Positions 1-8,454 of a stretch of DNA of 64,000 bases are shown here, one piece after another; position 1 is the stretch's first letter, and every line of letters begins with the position of its first letter. The stretch covers positions 62,001-126,000 of the forward strand of contig CAJXYM010000001.1 in the NCBI GenBank assembly GCA_913063045.1. The letters are read 5' to 3'. The translations under genes and the position numbers were made by a program. Source of the DNA: an uncultured Flavobacteriales bacterium (GTDB taxonomy: Bacteria > Bacteroidota > Bacteroidia > Flavobacteriales > BACL11). Below the pieces are notes generated by a model. That model saw nothing but the letters and a program-made list of their open reading frames with translations. It had not been told where the DNA came from and did no database searches.

Positions 1-1710
1 TTTTAGGTTATTTTTTTCAATTCCTGTATATATTTTATGCTTTTTAACCCAATTATCACTTATCACATGCTCATTGCTTATCATATCAATAGAAAACTTG
101 CTGATTTCAGTTTGTTCGTGATTCACAAAATATTTATGTGAAATTTTTTCATTAGAGTTTGCTAGAAATTGAATTTTATCAAAAATTAATTTATGTATTT
201 TATCTTGAATTTTAATATTATCCGATAAAAGCTCTTCTATAATAAATTCTCCAACTGTAGTTACTTCGTCATTAAAAGAAATTTCTTCATTAAAATAATT
301 TATTAGTAATCTAATTATTTCTTTTTCAGAGCTGATGATTTTATTGTTTTCGGAAAAATTATTTTTTTTATTTATGTTTTTCTCAACCTGTTGCTTACTG
401 TTTGATAATGTTGATTTCTTTCTTTGTTGGTCAATATCTCTTAATAAAATACTTTCTTTAACATCAAGAATCTTACTACAAATTTTACAGTATTCAGTTC
501 TTGTTAGATAATCTGGGATTAATGCGATAGACTGAATAATATCTTTTATAATCTCAACTCTTTTTATTGGATCTTCTTCGCTCTCAGAATATAATATAGA
601 TGTCTTAAATGTTATAAAGTCTTTTGATTTTTTGGCTAAAAATAATTGAAAATCTTCTGTAGATAATATTTTAGAATAAGAGTCGGGATCATGGTTTTCA
701 GGAAAAGGAACAACTTTAACATTCATTCCTTCTTTAAGAATCATATCAACACCTCTAAATGAGGCTTTTATTCCAGCCGAATCACCATCAAATAGAATAG
801 TAATGTTTTTAGTAAATCGACTAATTAACTTTATTTGATCAATTGTTAATGAAGTGCCTGAAGCAGAAACAACATTTTCAATTCCTTTTTGATGTAATGC
901 TATAACATCTGTATAGCCTTCAACTATATAACAATTGTCTTTTTTGCTTATTGCATTTTTAGCAAAATAGATGCCATATAAAACCTTACTCTTATTATAG
1001 ATTAAAGATTCTGGAGAGTTTTGATACTTAGCTTTCGCATTTTTATTTAAAGCTCGTCCACCAAAGCCTAAAATTCTACCCGAAAAACTATGAATTGGAA
1101 AAATCACTCTTTCTTTGAAACGATCTACAATCTCATTTTCATTAACTCTATATGCAAGCCCTGATTTCTCGAGATACTCTTCTGAAAAAGAGTTTTTTAA
1201 AGCATCTTTACATAATGCATTTTTCATTTTCGGGCTATATCCAAGCTCAAATTTTTGCATTATGTCGTTAGTGAAGCCTCGTTCTTTAAAATAAGATATA
1301 CCAATACTTGTCCCTTCCTGCTCTAAAAGAGATTTCATGAAAAATTTATTAGCATATGAAGTAATAATATATAAACCATCTTTTTCATTTGCTGTTTGAG
1401 TTTGCTCAGAAGTCATTTCTGCTTCTTCAACTTCAATATTATATTTTTTTGCTAAATATTTTAATGCTTCAGGATAATTATAATGTTCTTTATCCATTAA
1501 AAAACTAACACTATTCCCTCCTTCTCCACATCCAAAACATTTATATATTCCTTTACTTGGCGACACAGTAAATGAGGGTGTTTTTTCATTATGAAATGGA
1601 CATAGTCCTAATAAATTAACACCTCTTTTTTTTAAAGTAACAAAATCTCCAACAACCTCTTCAATTTTTACGGTTTCAAATATTTCGTCTATTGTGTGCT
1701 TTGGAATCAT
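1..1710 (-). CDS. dnaG: DNA primase DnaG (C-terminus cut off by the window edge)
   Basis: This gene makes the RNA primers for replication. It is absent from the ORF track because it has no stop inside the window; I read it on the reverse strand from the ATG at 1710, giving 570 codons without a stop. The N-terminus carries the primase zinc-binding domain, with ligands C37, H40, C58 and C61 in CPFH and CFGC. The Toprim core shows EGYTDVI near residue 262 and FDGDSAG near 305, followed by a DPDS motif. The remaining part, poor in recognisable motifs, would be the DnaB-interacting domain; bacterial primases are usually around 600-650 residues, so a modest piece is missing. Its ATG overlaps the TGA stop of the upstream polyprenyl synthetase (ATGA), so the two are probably translationally coupled. 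Confidence 0.95.
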   Translation of the reverse strand, partial: MIPKHTIDEIFETVKIEEVVGDFVTLKKRGVNLLGLCPFHNEKTPSFTVSPSKGIYKCFGCGEGGNSVSFLMDKEHYNYPEALKYLAKKYNIEVEEAEMTSEQTQTANEKDGLYIITSYANKFFMKSLLEQEGTSIGISYFKERGFTNDIMQKFELGYSPKMKNALCKDALKNSFSEEYLEKSGLAYRVNENEIVDRFKERVIFPIHSFSGRILGFGGRALNKNAKAKYQNSPESLIYNKSKVLYGIYFAKNAISKKDNCYIVEGYTDVIALHQKGIENVVSASGTSLTIDQIKLISRFTKNITILFDGDSAGIKASFRGVDMILKEGMNVKVVPFPENHDPDSYSKILSTEDFQLFLAKKSKDFITFKTSILYSESEEDPIKRVEIIKDIIQSIALIPDYLTRTEYCKICSKILDVKESILLRDIDQQRKKSTLSNSKQQVEKNINKKNNFSENNKIISSEKEIIRLLINYFNEEISFNDEVTTVGEFIIEELLSDNIKIQDKIHKLIFDKIQFLANSNEKISHKYFVNHEQTEISKFSIDMISNEHVISDNWVKKHKIYTGIEKNNLK

Positions 1711-2681
1711 TTTTTTCTATTTACAACATAATCCATCAACATGCCTAACGATTTTACTGCCTCATTTTTATCTAATGTATTCAAAATTTTTATGGCTTTT
1801 GTGTAGTACATCATCATTTTTTTTTCACCATATTCAAGTCCTCCGCCATCACTTACAATATCTAATATTTTTTCAATTTTCTCTTGATTTTTACTATCAT
1901 TTTTAATTGTATTTATAATGAAATCTTTATCTTTTTTTTGCGCTTTGTTAAGTACATGAATTAAGGGAAGAGTCATTTTTTTTTCTCTTATATCTAAGCC
2001 TGTTGGTTTTCCAATTAATGTAGTTTGAGTATAATCAAAGAGATCATCTTTTATTTGAAAAGCTATACCTGCATACTCACCAAATAATCGCATTTTCTCA
2101 ATATTATTTTCTGTCGTATTTATAGAGTTTGCCCCACTCTCACAGCATGCGGCGATTAGTGTTGCTGTTTTTTTCTTTATAATTTCAAAGTAAATTTCTT
2201 CAGTAATATTAAGCCTTCTTGTTTTTTCTATTTGTAATAACTCTCCTTCACTCATTTCTTTTACAGCTTTACTTACAATTTTTAGTAAGGTAAACTCTTC
2301 TTTCTCAACAGCAAGAAGTAGTCCCCTTGAAAGAAGAAAATCTCCTACAAGAACAGCGATTTTATTTTTCCATAGAGCATTTATTGAAAAAAAACCTCTC
2401 CGTAGATTAGATTCATCTATAACATCATCATGTACTAATGTGGCAGTATGTAGTAGCTCAATCATTGAAGCTGCATTATAAGTGCTTTCATTAATATCAC
2501 TAAAAGATTTCGCACACAAGAACACAAACATTGGTCGCATTTGCTTACCCTTTCTTTTAATAATGTAATGCATTATCTTATCTAGTAAAGAAACATTAGT
2601 TTTTAATGAATATTTGAATTTTTCTTCAAATAGACTCATTTCTTTCTTTATAGGAAGCTTAATTTGCTTAATTATAGACAT
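1707..2681 (-). CDS. Trans-type polyprenyl diphosphate synthase
   Basis: This 324-residue protein belongs to the trans-isoprenyl diphosphate synthase family, which adds isopentenyl diphosphate units to an allylic primer. The first aspartate-rich motif is HDDVID (D85, D86, D89) and the second is KDDLFD (D212, D213, D216); both bind the Mg-diphosphate. Its length and the lack of the shorter farnesyl-synthase pattern fit a long-chain enzyme making the menaquinone side chain (IspB/HepT type), but chain length cannot be read with certainty. A menaquinone role agrees with futalosine-pathway genes elsewhere in the window. It sits immediately upstream of dnaG with a 4-base overlap. I see no convincing promoter in the 67 bases upstream. 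Confidence 0.9.
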   Translation of the reverse strand: MSIIKQIKLPIKKEMSLFEEKFKYSLKTNVSLLDKIMHYIIKRKGKQMRPMFVFLCAKSFSDINESTYNAASMIELLHTATLVHDDVIDESNLRRGFFSINALWKNKIAVLVGDFLLSRGLLLAVEKEEFTLLKIVSKAVKEMSEGELLQIEKTRRLNITEEIYFEIIKKKTATLIAACCESGANSINTTENNIEKMRLFGEYAGIAFQIKDDLFDYTQTTLIGKPTGLDIREKKMTLPLIHVLNKAQKKDKDFIINTIKNDSKNQEKIEKILDIVSDGGGLEYGEKKMMMYYTKAIKILNTLDKNEAVKSLGMLMDYVVNRKK

Positions 2682-2748
2682 TTTACAAGAAAATATTTAA
2701 GCGAATATACAAACTTTAGCTAGAGAGATTTAGCTTTTTTTTTGAAAT

Positions 2749-3789
2749 TTATTTCAATTTATTTACTAGCTGACCACATGCAGCATTAATATCTTTTCCT
2801 TTGCTTTTTCGTAGATTAACAATAAGGTTTTTTGATTCTAAAAACTGAATAAAATCATTTGTTTTTTTATTTGAAGACTTGGTGTATTCTAAGTCATCAA
2901 CAGAATTATATTCAATAAGATTAATTTTACAAGGGCTTATTTTAGTAAATTTAACCAGTTCATGTGCATCTTCAATGCTATCATTAATATTATTAAAAAG
3001 GATGTACTCATAAGTTATTCTTGAACCAGTTTTATCATAAAAATAACGTATAGATTCTTTTAATTTTTCAAGAGGAATAGCACGATTAATAGGCATTAAT
3101 TCTTCCCTTTTAACATCTGACGCTGAATGTAAACTAATTGCTAGGTGAAACTTAACGTTATCGTCTGCCAGTTTTTTTATCATTTTACTTATTCCAGCTG
3201 TTGAAACCGTAATTCTTTTTGGAGAAATCTCTAGACCTTCTTTATTAGTGATAAAATGTATCCCCTTTAATAGATTGTCATAGTTAAGAAGAGGCTCTCC
3301 CATCCCCATAAACACAATATTGCTTAAAGGTTTCCCGAAATTTAGTAATGCCTCTTCATTTAGAATATAAACCTGATCATATATCTCACTGTATGTTAGG
3401 TTTCTTTCAAGTTTTAGTGTCCCTGTTGCACAGAAGTTACACGATAGGCTACAACCTACTTGAGAGGAAACGCATGCAGTGAGTCTTTTTTTTGATGGAA
3501 TTAAAACGCCTTCAACTAAATCATTATCATGAAGCTTTAGACTATATTTAATAGTACCATCACTACTTTTTTCAGCTTTATGAATTCTTATAGCTTGAAT
3601 TGAGAAATGATCATCTAGTGTTTTTCTTAATTCTTTTGATAATGACGACATTTCATCAAATGTCACGGCACGTTTTTTCCAAAGCCATTCATATACTTGC
3701 TTAGCTCTAAATTTAGGAATATTAATGCCTGCAAAAAACTGGACCAATTCTTCTTGCTCGAGATTTCTTATATCTTTTTTAGTATTCAT
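2749..3789 (-). CDS. rlmN: 23S rRNA (adenine-2503-C2) methyltransferase RlmN
   Basis: RlmN is a radical-SAM enzyme that methylates C2 of A2503 in 23S rRNA, and also A37 of some tRNAs. The radical-SAM cluster motif CSLSCNFC gives C113, C117 and C120. The C-terminal NAACGQL contains C338, the position of the methyl-carrying cysteine in this family, and GMGEPLLN is the conserved SAM-binding segment. The 346-residue length is normal. The ATG lies only 8 bases after a TATCTTTG -7 box, so the transcript should have almost no leader. It is divergent from the amidohydrolase gene and shares a palindromic promoter core with it. Confidence 0.96.
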   Translation of the reverse strand: MNTKKDIRNLEQEELVQFFAGINIPKFRAKQVYEWLWKKRAVTFDEMSSLSKELRKTLDDHFSIQAIRIHKAEKSSDGTIKYSLKLHDNDLVEGVLIPSKKRLTACVSSQVGCSLSCNFCATGTLKLERNLTYSEIYDQVYILNEEALLNFGKPLSNIVFMGMGEPLLNYDNLLKGIHFITNKEGLEISPKRITVSTAGISKMIKKLADDNVKFHLAISLHSASDVKREELMPINRAIPLEKLKESIRYFYDKTGSRITYEYILFNNINDSIEDAHELVKFTKISPCKINLIEYNSVDDLEYTKSSNKKTNDFIQFLESKNLIVNLRKSKGKDINAACGQLVNKLK

Positions 3790-3805
3790 TATCTTTGCAA
3801 AGATA
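3790..3805. promoter_or_regulatory. Divergent palindromic promoter core, two back-to-back TATCTTTG boxes
   Basis: The 16 bases TATCTTTGCAAAGATA form a perfect palindrome. Each half reads TATCTTTG, matching the Bacteroidota -7 consensus TAnnTTTG. The plus-strand copy (3790-3797) lies 24 bases before the amidohydrolase ATG, and the minus-strand copy (3798-3805) lies 8 bases before the rlmN ATG. No clear -33 TTTG element is visible for either. I infer a compact bidirectional promoter in which the two initiation complexes would exclude each other. Confidence 0.65.
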
Positions 3806-3821
3806 TATTTACTTTTGACCC

Positions 3822-4952
3822 ATGCGTTTTTTACAAGCTGATTATTTATTTCCCTTACATTCTCCTCCTATAAAAAAGGGAGTTTTACAAGTTGATAAAT
3901 TTGGATTTATTATTGGTTTGTATACTCCTGACCAGCTGTCCAATATTAAAATAGAGTATTTTCCAGGAATTATTTGTCCAGGCTTCATTAATTCACATTG
4001 TCATTTAGAGTTAAGTCATATGCATAATTATATTGCAAAGGATACGGGGCTTATTAATTTTATTAAAAAGATTAAAGAAAGAAATAGTTTTAGCTCATCT
4101 GAGATTCAAGATGCCATAAGAAAATCTGAAAATCAGATGATAAAAAACGGTATTGTAGGTGTTGGTGATATTTGTAACACTTTAGATACTCTAAAGTTAA
4201 AGTCAAAAAGTAAGTTGCGGTACTATAATTTTATTGAAGTTTTTGAGGTCTTTAAGAATAAGGTTGACTTTACATTATCACAAGCTATTAAGATAAGGGA
4301 TACATTTAAAAGTTATGATCTTAGTGCAAATATTACACCCCATTCTACATATAGCGTTTTACCCGAGCTTATGAAAAAAATCTACAGTATACAAGAAGGG
4401 GTGAATAGTGTTTTGTCAATTCATAATCAAGAAACCAAAGAAGAAAACCAATTATTTAAATTTAAAAAAGGCGGATTATTTAGATGGCTCTCTAGTATAA
4501 ATGCATCAAAAGATATTTGGGAAAATTATAGTTGTTCTAAAGAAAAAATAGAAAAAACAGATACAATAAGACACCTTCTTGTTCACAATACATTTTCTGT
4601 TAAGAATGATTTAATGGATGTTTATTATTGTACTTGCCCAAAGGCAAATTTATATATAGAAAATAAATTACCAAATTATTCAATTTTTAATATTGAAAAA
4701 CTTTGTATTGGCACAGATAGTTTAGCATCCAATGATTCACTTTCTATACTAGAGGAACTATTAGTAGTACAAAACAATTCAGATTTTGATCTTAATTCTC
4801 TTTTAAAGATTGCGTGTAGAAATGGTGCTGAATGTTTAGGTTTTGAAAATTTAGGCACTTTTAAGATAGGCAAAAATCCTGGTGTAAATCTTATTACAAA
4901 TATAGATAAAATGAAAATAACCTCTAAATCATTTATTAAGGTAATTGCCTAA
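3822..4952 (+). CDS. Amidohydrolase, probable aminodeoxyfutalosine deaminase
   Basis: This 376-residue protein is a metal-dependent amidohydrolase of the chlorohydrolase/deaminase group. Metal ligands are visible in NSHCHLE (H59, H61), in SIHNQE near residue 200, and in GTDSLASN near 298. In Bacteroidota, proteins of this size are often the 6-amino-6-deoxyfutalosine deaminase of menaquinone synthesis, feeding MqnB and then MqnC. The mqnC gene at 59.8 kb and the polyprenyl synthase at 1.7 kb make that role plausible, but I rely on general resemblance; another deaminase of the TRZ/ATZ type remains possible. Its last bases overlap the convergent ispD by 4 bases, leaving no room for a terminator. 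Confidence 0.72.
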   Translation: MRFLQADYLFPLHSPPIKKGVLQVDKFGFIIGLYTPDQLSNIKIEYFPGIICPGFINSHCHLELSHMHNYIAKDTGLINFIKKIKERNSFSSSEIQDAIRKSENQMIKNGIVGVGDICNTLDTLKLKSKSKLRYYNFIEVFEVFKNKVDFTLSQAIKIRDTFKSYDLSANITPHSTYSVLPELMKKIYSIQEGVNSVLSIHNQETKEENQLFKFKKGGLFRWLSSINASKDIWENYSCSKEKIEKTDTIRHLLVHNTFSVKNDLMDVYYCTCPKANLYIENKLPNYSIFNIEKLCIGTDSLASNDSLSILEELLVVQNNSDFDLNSLLKIACRNGAECLGFENLGTFKIGKNPGVNLITNIDKMKITSKSFIKVIA

Positions 4953-5605
4953 TTCATAAATGCTTTAGCAATTTTCAAATCTTCTTCTTTTGTAATTTTA
5001 ATGTTTGTTTCCTCTCCCGCTATTAGTAATATTTTTCCAGAATATGCTTCAAAGACTGAAGCATCATCTGTAAAACCTTTAGCGGAAGTATTAACATAAG
5101 CTTGTTTGATTTCAGAGCCAAAAAAACATTGGGGAGTTTGCACTAAAACTAAATCTGAACGATCTATAATTTTACTAGAAGATAAATTGATTTTTTGTCT
5201 CACCGATTCTTTTATGTAAACTACTGGAATTACTCCAAGGTTTTTTTTTACCTCAACAATTAATTTTGAAATTAGATTAGATGAAATTAATGGTCTTGCG
5301 CCGTCATGTATTGCTACAACGCAGTTATCATCAACATAATTTAAGCCATTCTTTACAGAGGAGTATCTATCAATTCCTCCAACTACAATTTCATGCTTAA
5401 TAGAAAAGGAATATTGCTGGCATAATTCTTTCCAGAATTTGATTTTTTCTTTATGAAGAACTAAAATAATTTTATTAAACGAAGAAAATTGTTTAATCGT
5501 GTGCATGAGTATGGGGAGATCATTTACAGTTATGAATTGTTTTGGTACAATTGAATTCATCCTTTCTCCTTTGCCTCCAGCAACGATTAAAGCAGTCTTT
5601 TTCAT
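4949..5605 (-). CDS. ispD: 2-C-methyl-D-erythritol 4-phosphate cytidylyltransferase IspD
   Basis: IspD transfers CMP from CTP to methylerythritol phosphate in the non-mevalonate isoprenoid pathway. The nucleotide-binding loop GGKGERMN is at residues 10-17, followed by PKQF. The family motif HDGARP appears near the middle and TDDASVFE further on. At 218 residues it is the standard monofunctional length, not an IspDF fusion. It starts one base after the queA stop, so it is cotranscribed with queA from the promoter upstream of that gene. Its 3' end overlaps the convergent amidohydrolase gene by 4 bases. Confidence 0.94.
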   Translation of the reverse strand: MKKTALIVAGGKGERMNSIVPKQFITVNDLPILMHTIKQFSSFNKIILVLHKEKIKFWKELCQQYSFSIKHEIVVGGIDRYSSVKNGLNYVDDNCVVAIHDGARPLISSNLISKLIVEVKKNLGVIPVVYIKESVRQKINLSSSKIIDRSDLVLVQTPQCFFGSEIKQAYVNTSAKGFTDDASVFEAYSGKILLIAGEETNIKITKEEDLKIAKAFMN

Positions 5606-5606
5606 T

Positions 5607-6662
5607 CTATATTATTAGCATGGCGTCACCATAAGTATGAAATTTATATTTTTTCTTCACACCTTCTTTGTAAGCTTTTATAAGTAGATCATATCCGGAG
5701 AATGCTGAAACCTGCATCATTAAAGAAGATTTAGGTAAATGGAAATTTGTAAGCATTGCATTTGCTATTTGGAAATTATGAGGAGGGAATATAAATAGAT
5801 TTGTCCATCCATCAAATGGGATTACCATTTGTTTTGTAGAAACACTACTCTCAAGTGTTCGCATCACTGTTGTTCCAACAGCGCATATTCTCTTTGAATT
5901 TAGTTTAGCTTTATTGATTCTTTCAGAAGCCTCATTATCAATTATCATTTTTTCTGACTCCATTTTATGTTTTGATAAGTCTTCAACCATTATTGGAGCA
6001 AAAGTTCCTAGTCCAATATGTAATGTAGTTTCAGCAAAATCTACTCCTTTGATTTTCATTTTTAGCATTTGTTCTTTACTAAAATGAAGTCCAGCAGTTG
6101 GTGCTGCAACAGCTCCCTCATGCTTTGCGTAAATTGTTTGATATCTATCAGTGTCTTGGGCCGTTGGTTCTCTCTTTATAAATCTAGGGAGAGGGGTGCT
6201 TCCTAAAGCGTTTAATGTTTCTTTAAATTCTTCATGAGTACCATCATAAAGGAATCTTAAGGTTCTTCCTCTAGAAGTAGTATTGTCAATGACTTCAGCT
6301 ATCAGTTCATCATTTTCCCCAAAGAATAATTTATTACCTATTCTGATTTTTCTAGCTGGATCAACAAGAACATCCCAGAGTCTATTTTGTTGATTGAGTT
6401 CCCTCAGCAAGAATACTTCAATTTTTGCTCCAGTCTTTTCTTTATTTGCATATAATCTAGCTGGAAATACTTTAGTGTTGTTAAGGCAAAGCATATCTCC
6501 ATCATCAAAATAATCAATTAGATCACCAACATGTTTGTGTTCTATCTCTCCAGTTTCTCTATGAATTACCATTAGCTTAGATTCATCTCTACTTTTAGCA
6601 GGAGTCTCTGTAATTAGCTTTTCAGGTAAATCAAAGTTAAACATTGATAATTTATATTTCAT
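5607..6662 (-). CDS. queA: tRNA preQ1(34) S-adenosylmethionine ribosyltransferase-isomerase QueA
   Basis: QueA moves the ribosyl part of SAM onto preQ1 in tRNA to form epoxyqueuosine. Recognisable segments are [11 protein letters not shown] at the N-terminus, the nucleic-acid-binding middle, AAPTAGLHF, and [10 protein letters not shown] near the C-terminus. The ORF track starts 18 codons earlier at 6716, but that region contains a good promoter (-33 TTG, 20-base spacer, TATATTTG). I therefore use the ATG at 6662, which gives 351 residues, the normal family length. It is followed by ispD after a single base. Confidence 0.95.
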   Translation of the reverse strand: MKYKLSMFNFDLPEKLITETPAKSRDESKLMVIHRETGEIEHKHVGDLIDYFDDGDMLCLNNTKVFPARLYANKEKTGAKIEVFLLRELNQQNRLWDVLVDPARKIRIGNKLFFGENDELIAEVIDNTTSRGRTLRFLYDGTHEEFKETLNALGSTPLPRFIKREPTAQDTDRYQTIYAKHEGAVAAPTAGLHFSKEQMLKMKIKGVDFAETTLHIGLGTFAPIMVEDLSKHKMESEKMIIDNEASERINKAKLNSKRICAVGTTVMRTLESSVSTKQMVIPFDGWTNLFIFPPHNFQIANAMLTNFHLPKSSLMMQVSAFSGYDLLIKAYKEGVKKKYKFHTYGDAMLII

Positions 6663-6685
6663 AATGGTAATTTTTTTAAGGACTG

Positions 6686-6716
6686 CAAATATAACACATT
6701 GACTTGCTGATGTCAA
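6686..6716 (-). promoter_or_regulatory. Promoter of queA-ispD
   Basis: On the minus strand the sequence reads TTG (6716-6714), a 20-base spacer, then TATATTTG (6693-6686). This matches the Bacteroidota TTTG/TTG-N17-23-TAnnTTTG promoter, one of only two in the window where I can see both elements. The queA ATG lies 23 bases after the box. A 5-base inverted repeat, TTGAC...GTCAA, spans the -33 element and could be chance or a binding site. Confidence 0.65.
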
Positions 6717-6722
6717 TAGTTT

Positions 6723-7433
6723 TTAACTATTAAGTTGTTTTTCGAAATCTTTTATAGAAAAAGAAGATTTTAAATTATAATTTCCAATTGCTGATCTTGA
6801 AAGAGAAATTAAGTGGCCACCATTATTTAGTTTTAATCCTAGATCATTAGCAATTGACCTAATATATGTTCCTTTACTACAAACAATTTCTATTTTTAAT
6901 TTTGGCAAAGACATATCTAGTATTTTTATTGAATATATTGTAATTTTTCTAGATTTTATTATAACATCATCCCCTCTTCTTGCTTTAGCATATAATCGTT
7001 CTCCATTTACTTTTATAGCTGAATATATTGGAGGGATTTGGTCAATTTCTCCTTTAAATGTTTCAAGAGCTTTCACTACATTTTGTTCAGTTATTTTATT
7101 TATTGCAAACCTTTGGTTTATTTCTGTTTCTAAATCAAATGAAGGAGTTGTTGATCCCAGTAATATTTCAGCAATATATGTTTTTTGCAGGTCTTGAAAT
7201 TCAGTGATTTTTTTTGTAAATTTTCCTGTACAAATAATCATTAAGCCAGTTGCAAGAGGGTCTAAGGTGCCGGCATGTCCTACTTTTATTTTTTTTAATT
7301 TAAATTTTTGCTTTATCAGATTTCTAGTTTTTTTTACTAAATCAAAAGATGTCCATCCAAGAGGTTTGTTGAAGAGCAGGATTTGGCCATCAAGAAACTT
7401 GTTTTTTTCTAGATCATTTTCTTCTAAAAGCAT
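6723..7433 (-). CDS. truB: tRNA pseudouridine(55) synthase TruB
   Basis: TruB converts uridine 55 of the T-loop of tRNAs to pseudouridine. The catalytic motif GHAGTLDPLATG carries the nucleophile D58 (numbered from the ATG used here), and KTYIAE and SKGTYIRSIA are conserved family segments. The ORF track starts at 7478, inside uppP; I prefer the ATG at 7433 because it overlaps the uppP stop by one base (TAATG), a typical coupling junction. That gives 236 residues, in line with TruB proteins lacking a long C-terminal PUA extension. It is the last gene of the ftsX-DUF3098-uppP-truB run. Confidence 0.94.
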   Translation of the reverse strand: MLLEENDLEKNKFLDGQILLFNKPLGWTSFDLVKKTRNLIKQKFKLKKIKVGHAGTLDPLATGLMIICTGKFTKKITEFQDLQKTYIAEILLGSTTPSFDLETEINQRFAINKITEQNVVKALETFKGEIDQIPPIYSAIKVNGERLYAKARRGDDVIIKSRKITIYSIKILDMSLPKLKIEIVCSKGTYIRSIANDLGLKLNNGGHLISLSRSAIGNYNLKSSFSIKDFEKQLNS

Positions 7434-8224
7434 TAGATGTTCGTTATAATAATAACAGAAAAACCAATGATAAAACAATAAAAAGAGAAGTATTTAAGCT
7501 TGCTTTTTTTTACAATCTTTATCATCCATGTACATGCAAATAATCCAGTTATAAATGCTGCTATAAAGCCAATAGTTAGCTCATTCACAATAGCATCAGC
7601 AAATATATTTTCTGAAGAAAATAAATCTTTAGTAATTTTACCGAAAATTAAAGGAACAACCATTAGAAATGAAAATCTTGCAGCCTTCTCTTTGTCTATA
7701 CCAAGAAGTACAGCTGTTGAGATTGTTGCCCCAGACCTTGAAATGCCAGGGAGAATTGCAACAGCTTGAGACAACCCAATAATAAGAGCATTCAAAAAGG
7801 TCACTTCTTTGGACGTATATTTTGCTTTGTCTGCTAGAAATAGAATCCCTCCAGTTACAATTAACATTGCTCCAACAAGATTTAGGTTGCCGTTAAAGAG
7901 CTCTTCAATTTGATCATTAAAAAAGACCCCTATTAACGCTGCTGGAATCATAGAAGTGATAATTTTTAGAGCAAAGAAAAATTCTTCGTTTTTCTTGAAA
8001 AGAAAAAGACCTTTTATTATTTCATTAACTTCTTTTCTGAAAATCACAATTGTACTTAATGCTGTAGCAAAGTGTAGCACTACGGTCATTAACATGCTTT
8101 GGCTAGCAACTTCATCACTTCCTAAAATACCTTTAGCAATCTCTAAATGTCCACTACTGCTAACTGGAAGGAATTCTGTGAGTCCTTGAATTATTCCAAG
8201 TAAAATTGCATTAATTATATCCAT
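7433..8224 (-). CDS. uppP: Undecaprenyl-diphosphatase UppP (BacA family)
   Basis: UppP dephosphorylates undecaprenyl diphosphate at the inner membrane so the lipid carrier of cell-wall synthesis can be reused. The two catalytic regions are visible: QGLTEFLPVSSSGHLEI near the N-terminus, with the (E/Q)xxxE-type glutamates, and LPGISRSGATIS in the second half with its conserved arginine. Most of the rest is hydrophobic membrane segments. The 263-residue length is normal. It follows the DUF3098 gene after 6 bases and overlaps truB by one, so it belongs to a four-gene envelope/translation transcript. Confidence 0.95.
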   Translation of the reverse strand: MDIINAILLGIIQGLTEFLPVSSSGHLEIAKGILGSDEVASQSMLMTVVLHFATALSTIVIFRKEVNEIIKGLFLFKKNEEFFFALKIITSMIPAALIGVFFNDQIEELFNGNLNLVGAMLIVTGGILFLADKAKYTSKEVTFLNALIIGLSQAVAILPGISRSGATISTAVLLGIDKEKAARFSFLMVVPLIFGKITKDLFSSENIFADAIVNELTIGFIAAFITGLFACTWMIKIVKKSKLKYFSFYCFIIGFSVIIITNI

Positions 8225-8230
8225 TAAGGA

Positions 8231-8449
8231 CTAGTCTTTTGATACATACATTATAGCAAAAATTTCAATAATAAATCCTAAGACAATTAATATTGGAGCA
8301 AGTGTTAATCTTCTGAAATTAAATATTTCATAAGAAAACTTATTTGGGTCTTCAGACCCACCGCCAATCATTAATATTAGTCCAGAAGCTATAAGTATAA
8401 TTCCTGTAATTAGTAAGATATAATTTTTTTGTTTAAATACGAAGTTCAT
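8231..8449 (-). CDS. DUF3098 small membrane protein
   Basis: This 72-residue protein has two hydrophobic segments (about residues 10-29 and 48-68) joined by a short loop containing GGSEDPNKF and FNFRRLTLAP. That pattern is the DUF3098 family, found almost only in Bacteroidota and usually next to ftsX and uppP, as here. No biochemical function is known to me. Spacing of 5 bases after ftsX and 6 before uppP places it firmly in this operon, suggesting an envelope or division-linked role, which is inference only. Confidence 0.85.
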   Translation of the reverse strand: MNFVFKQKNYILLITGIILIASGLILMIGGGSEDPNKFSYEIFNFRRLTLAPILIVLGFIIEIFAIMYVSKD

Positions 8450-8454
8450 AGTTT

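Noticed and set aside
1694-1906. 70-residue plus-strand ORF opposite dnaG and the prenyl synthase gene.
   Set aside because: It is a shadow of two well-supported minus-strand genes and has no recognisable features, like most short antisense entries of the track.
6663-6716. N-terminal extension of QueA in the ORF track.
   Set aside because: It covers a good promoter and is not part of the conserved family N-terminus; the ATG at 6662 is preferred.
7434-7478. N-terminal extension of TruB in the ORF track.
   Set aside because: It lies inside uppP, while the ATG at 7433 makes a TAATG coupling junction with the uppP stop.
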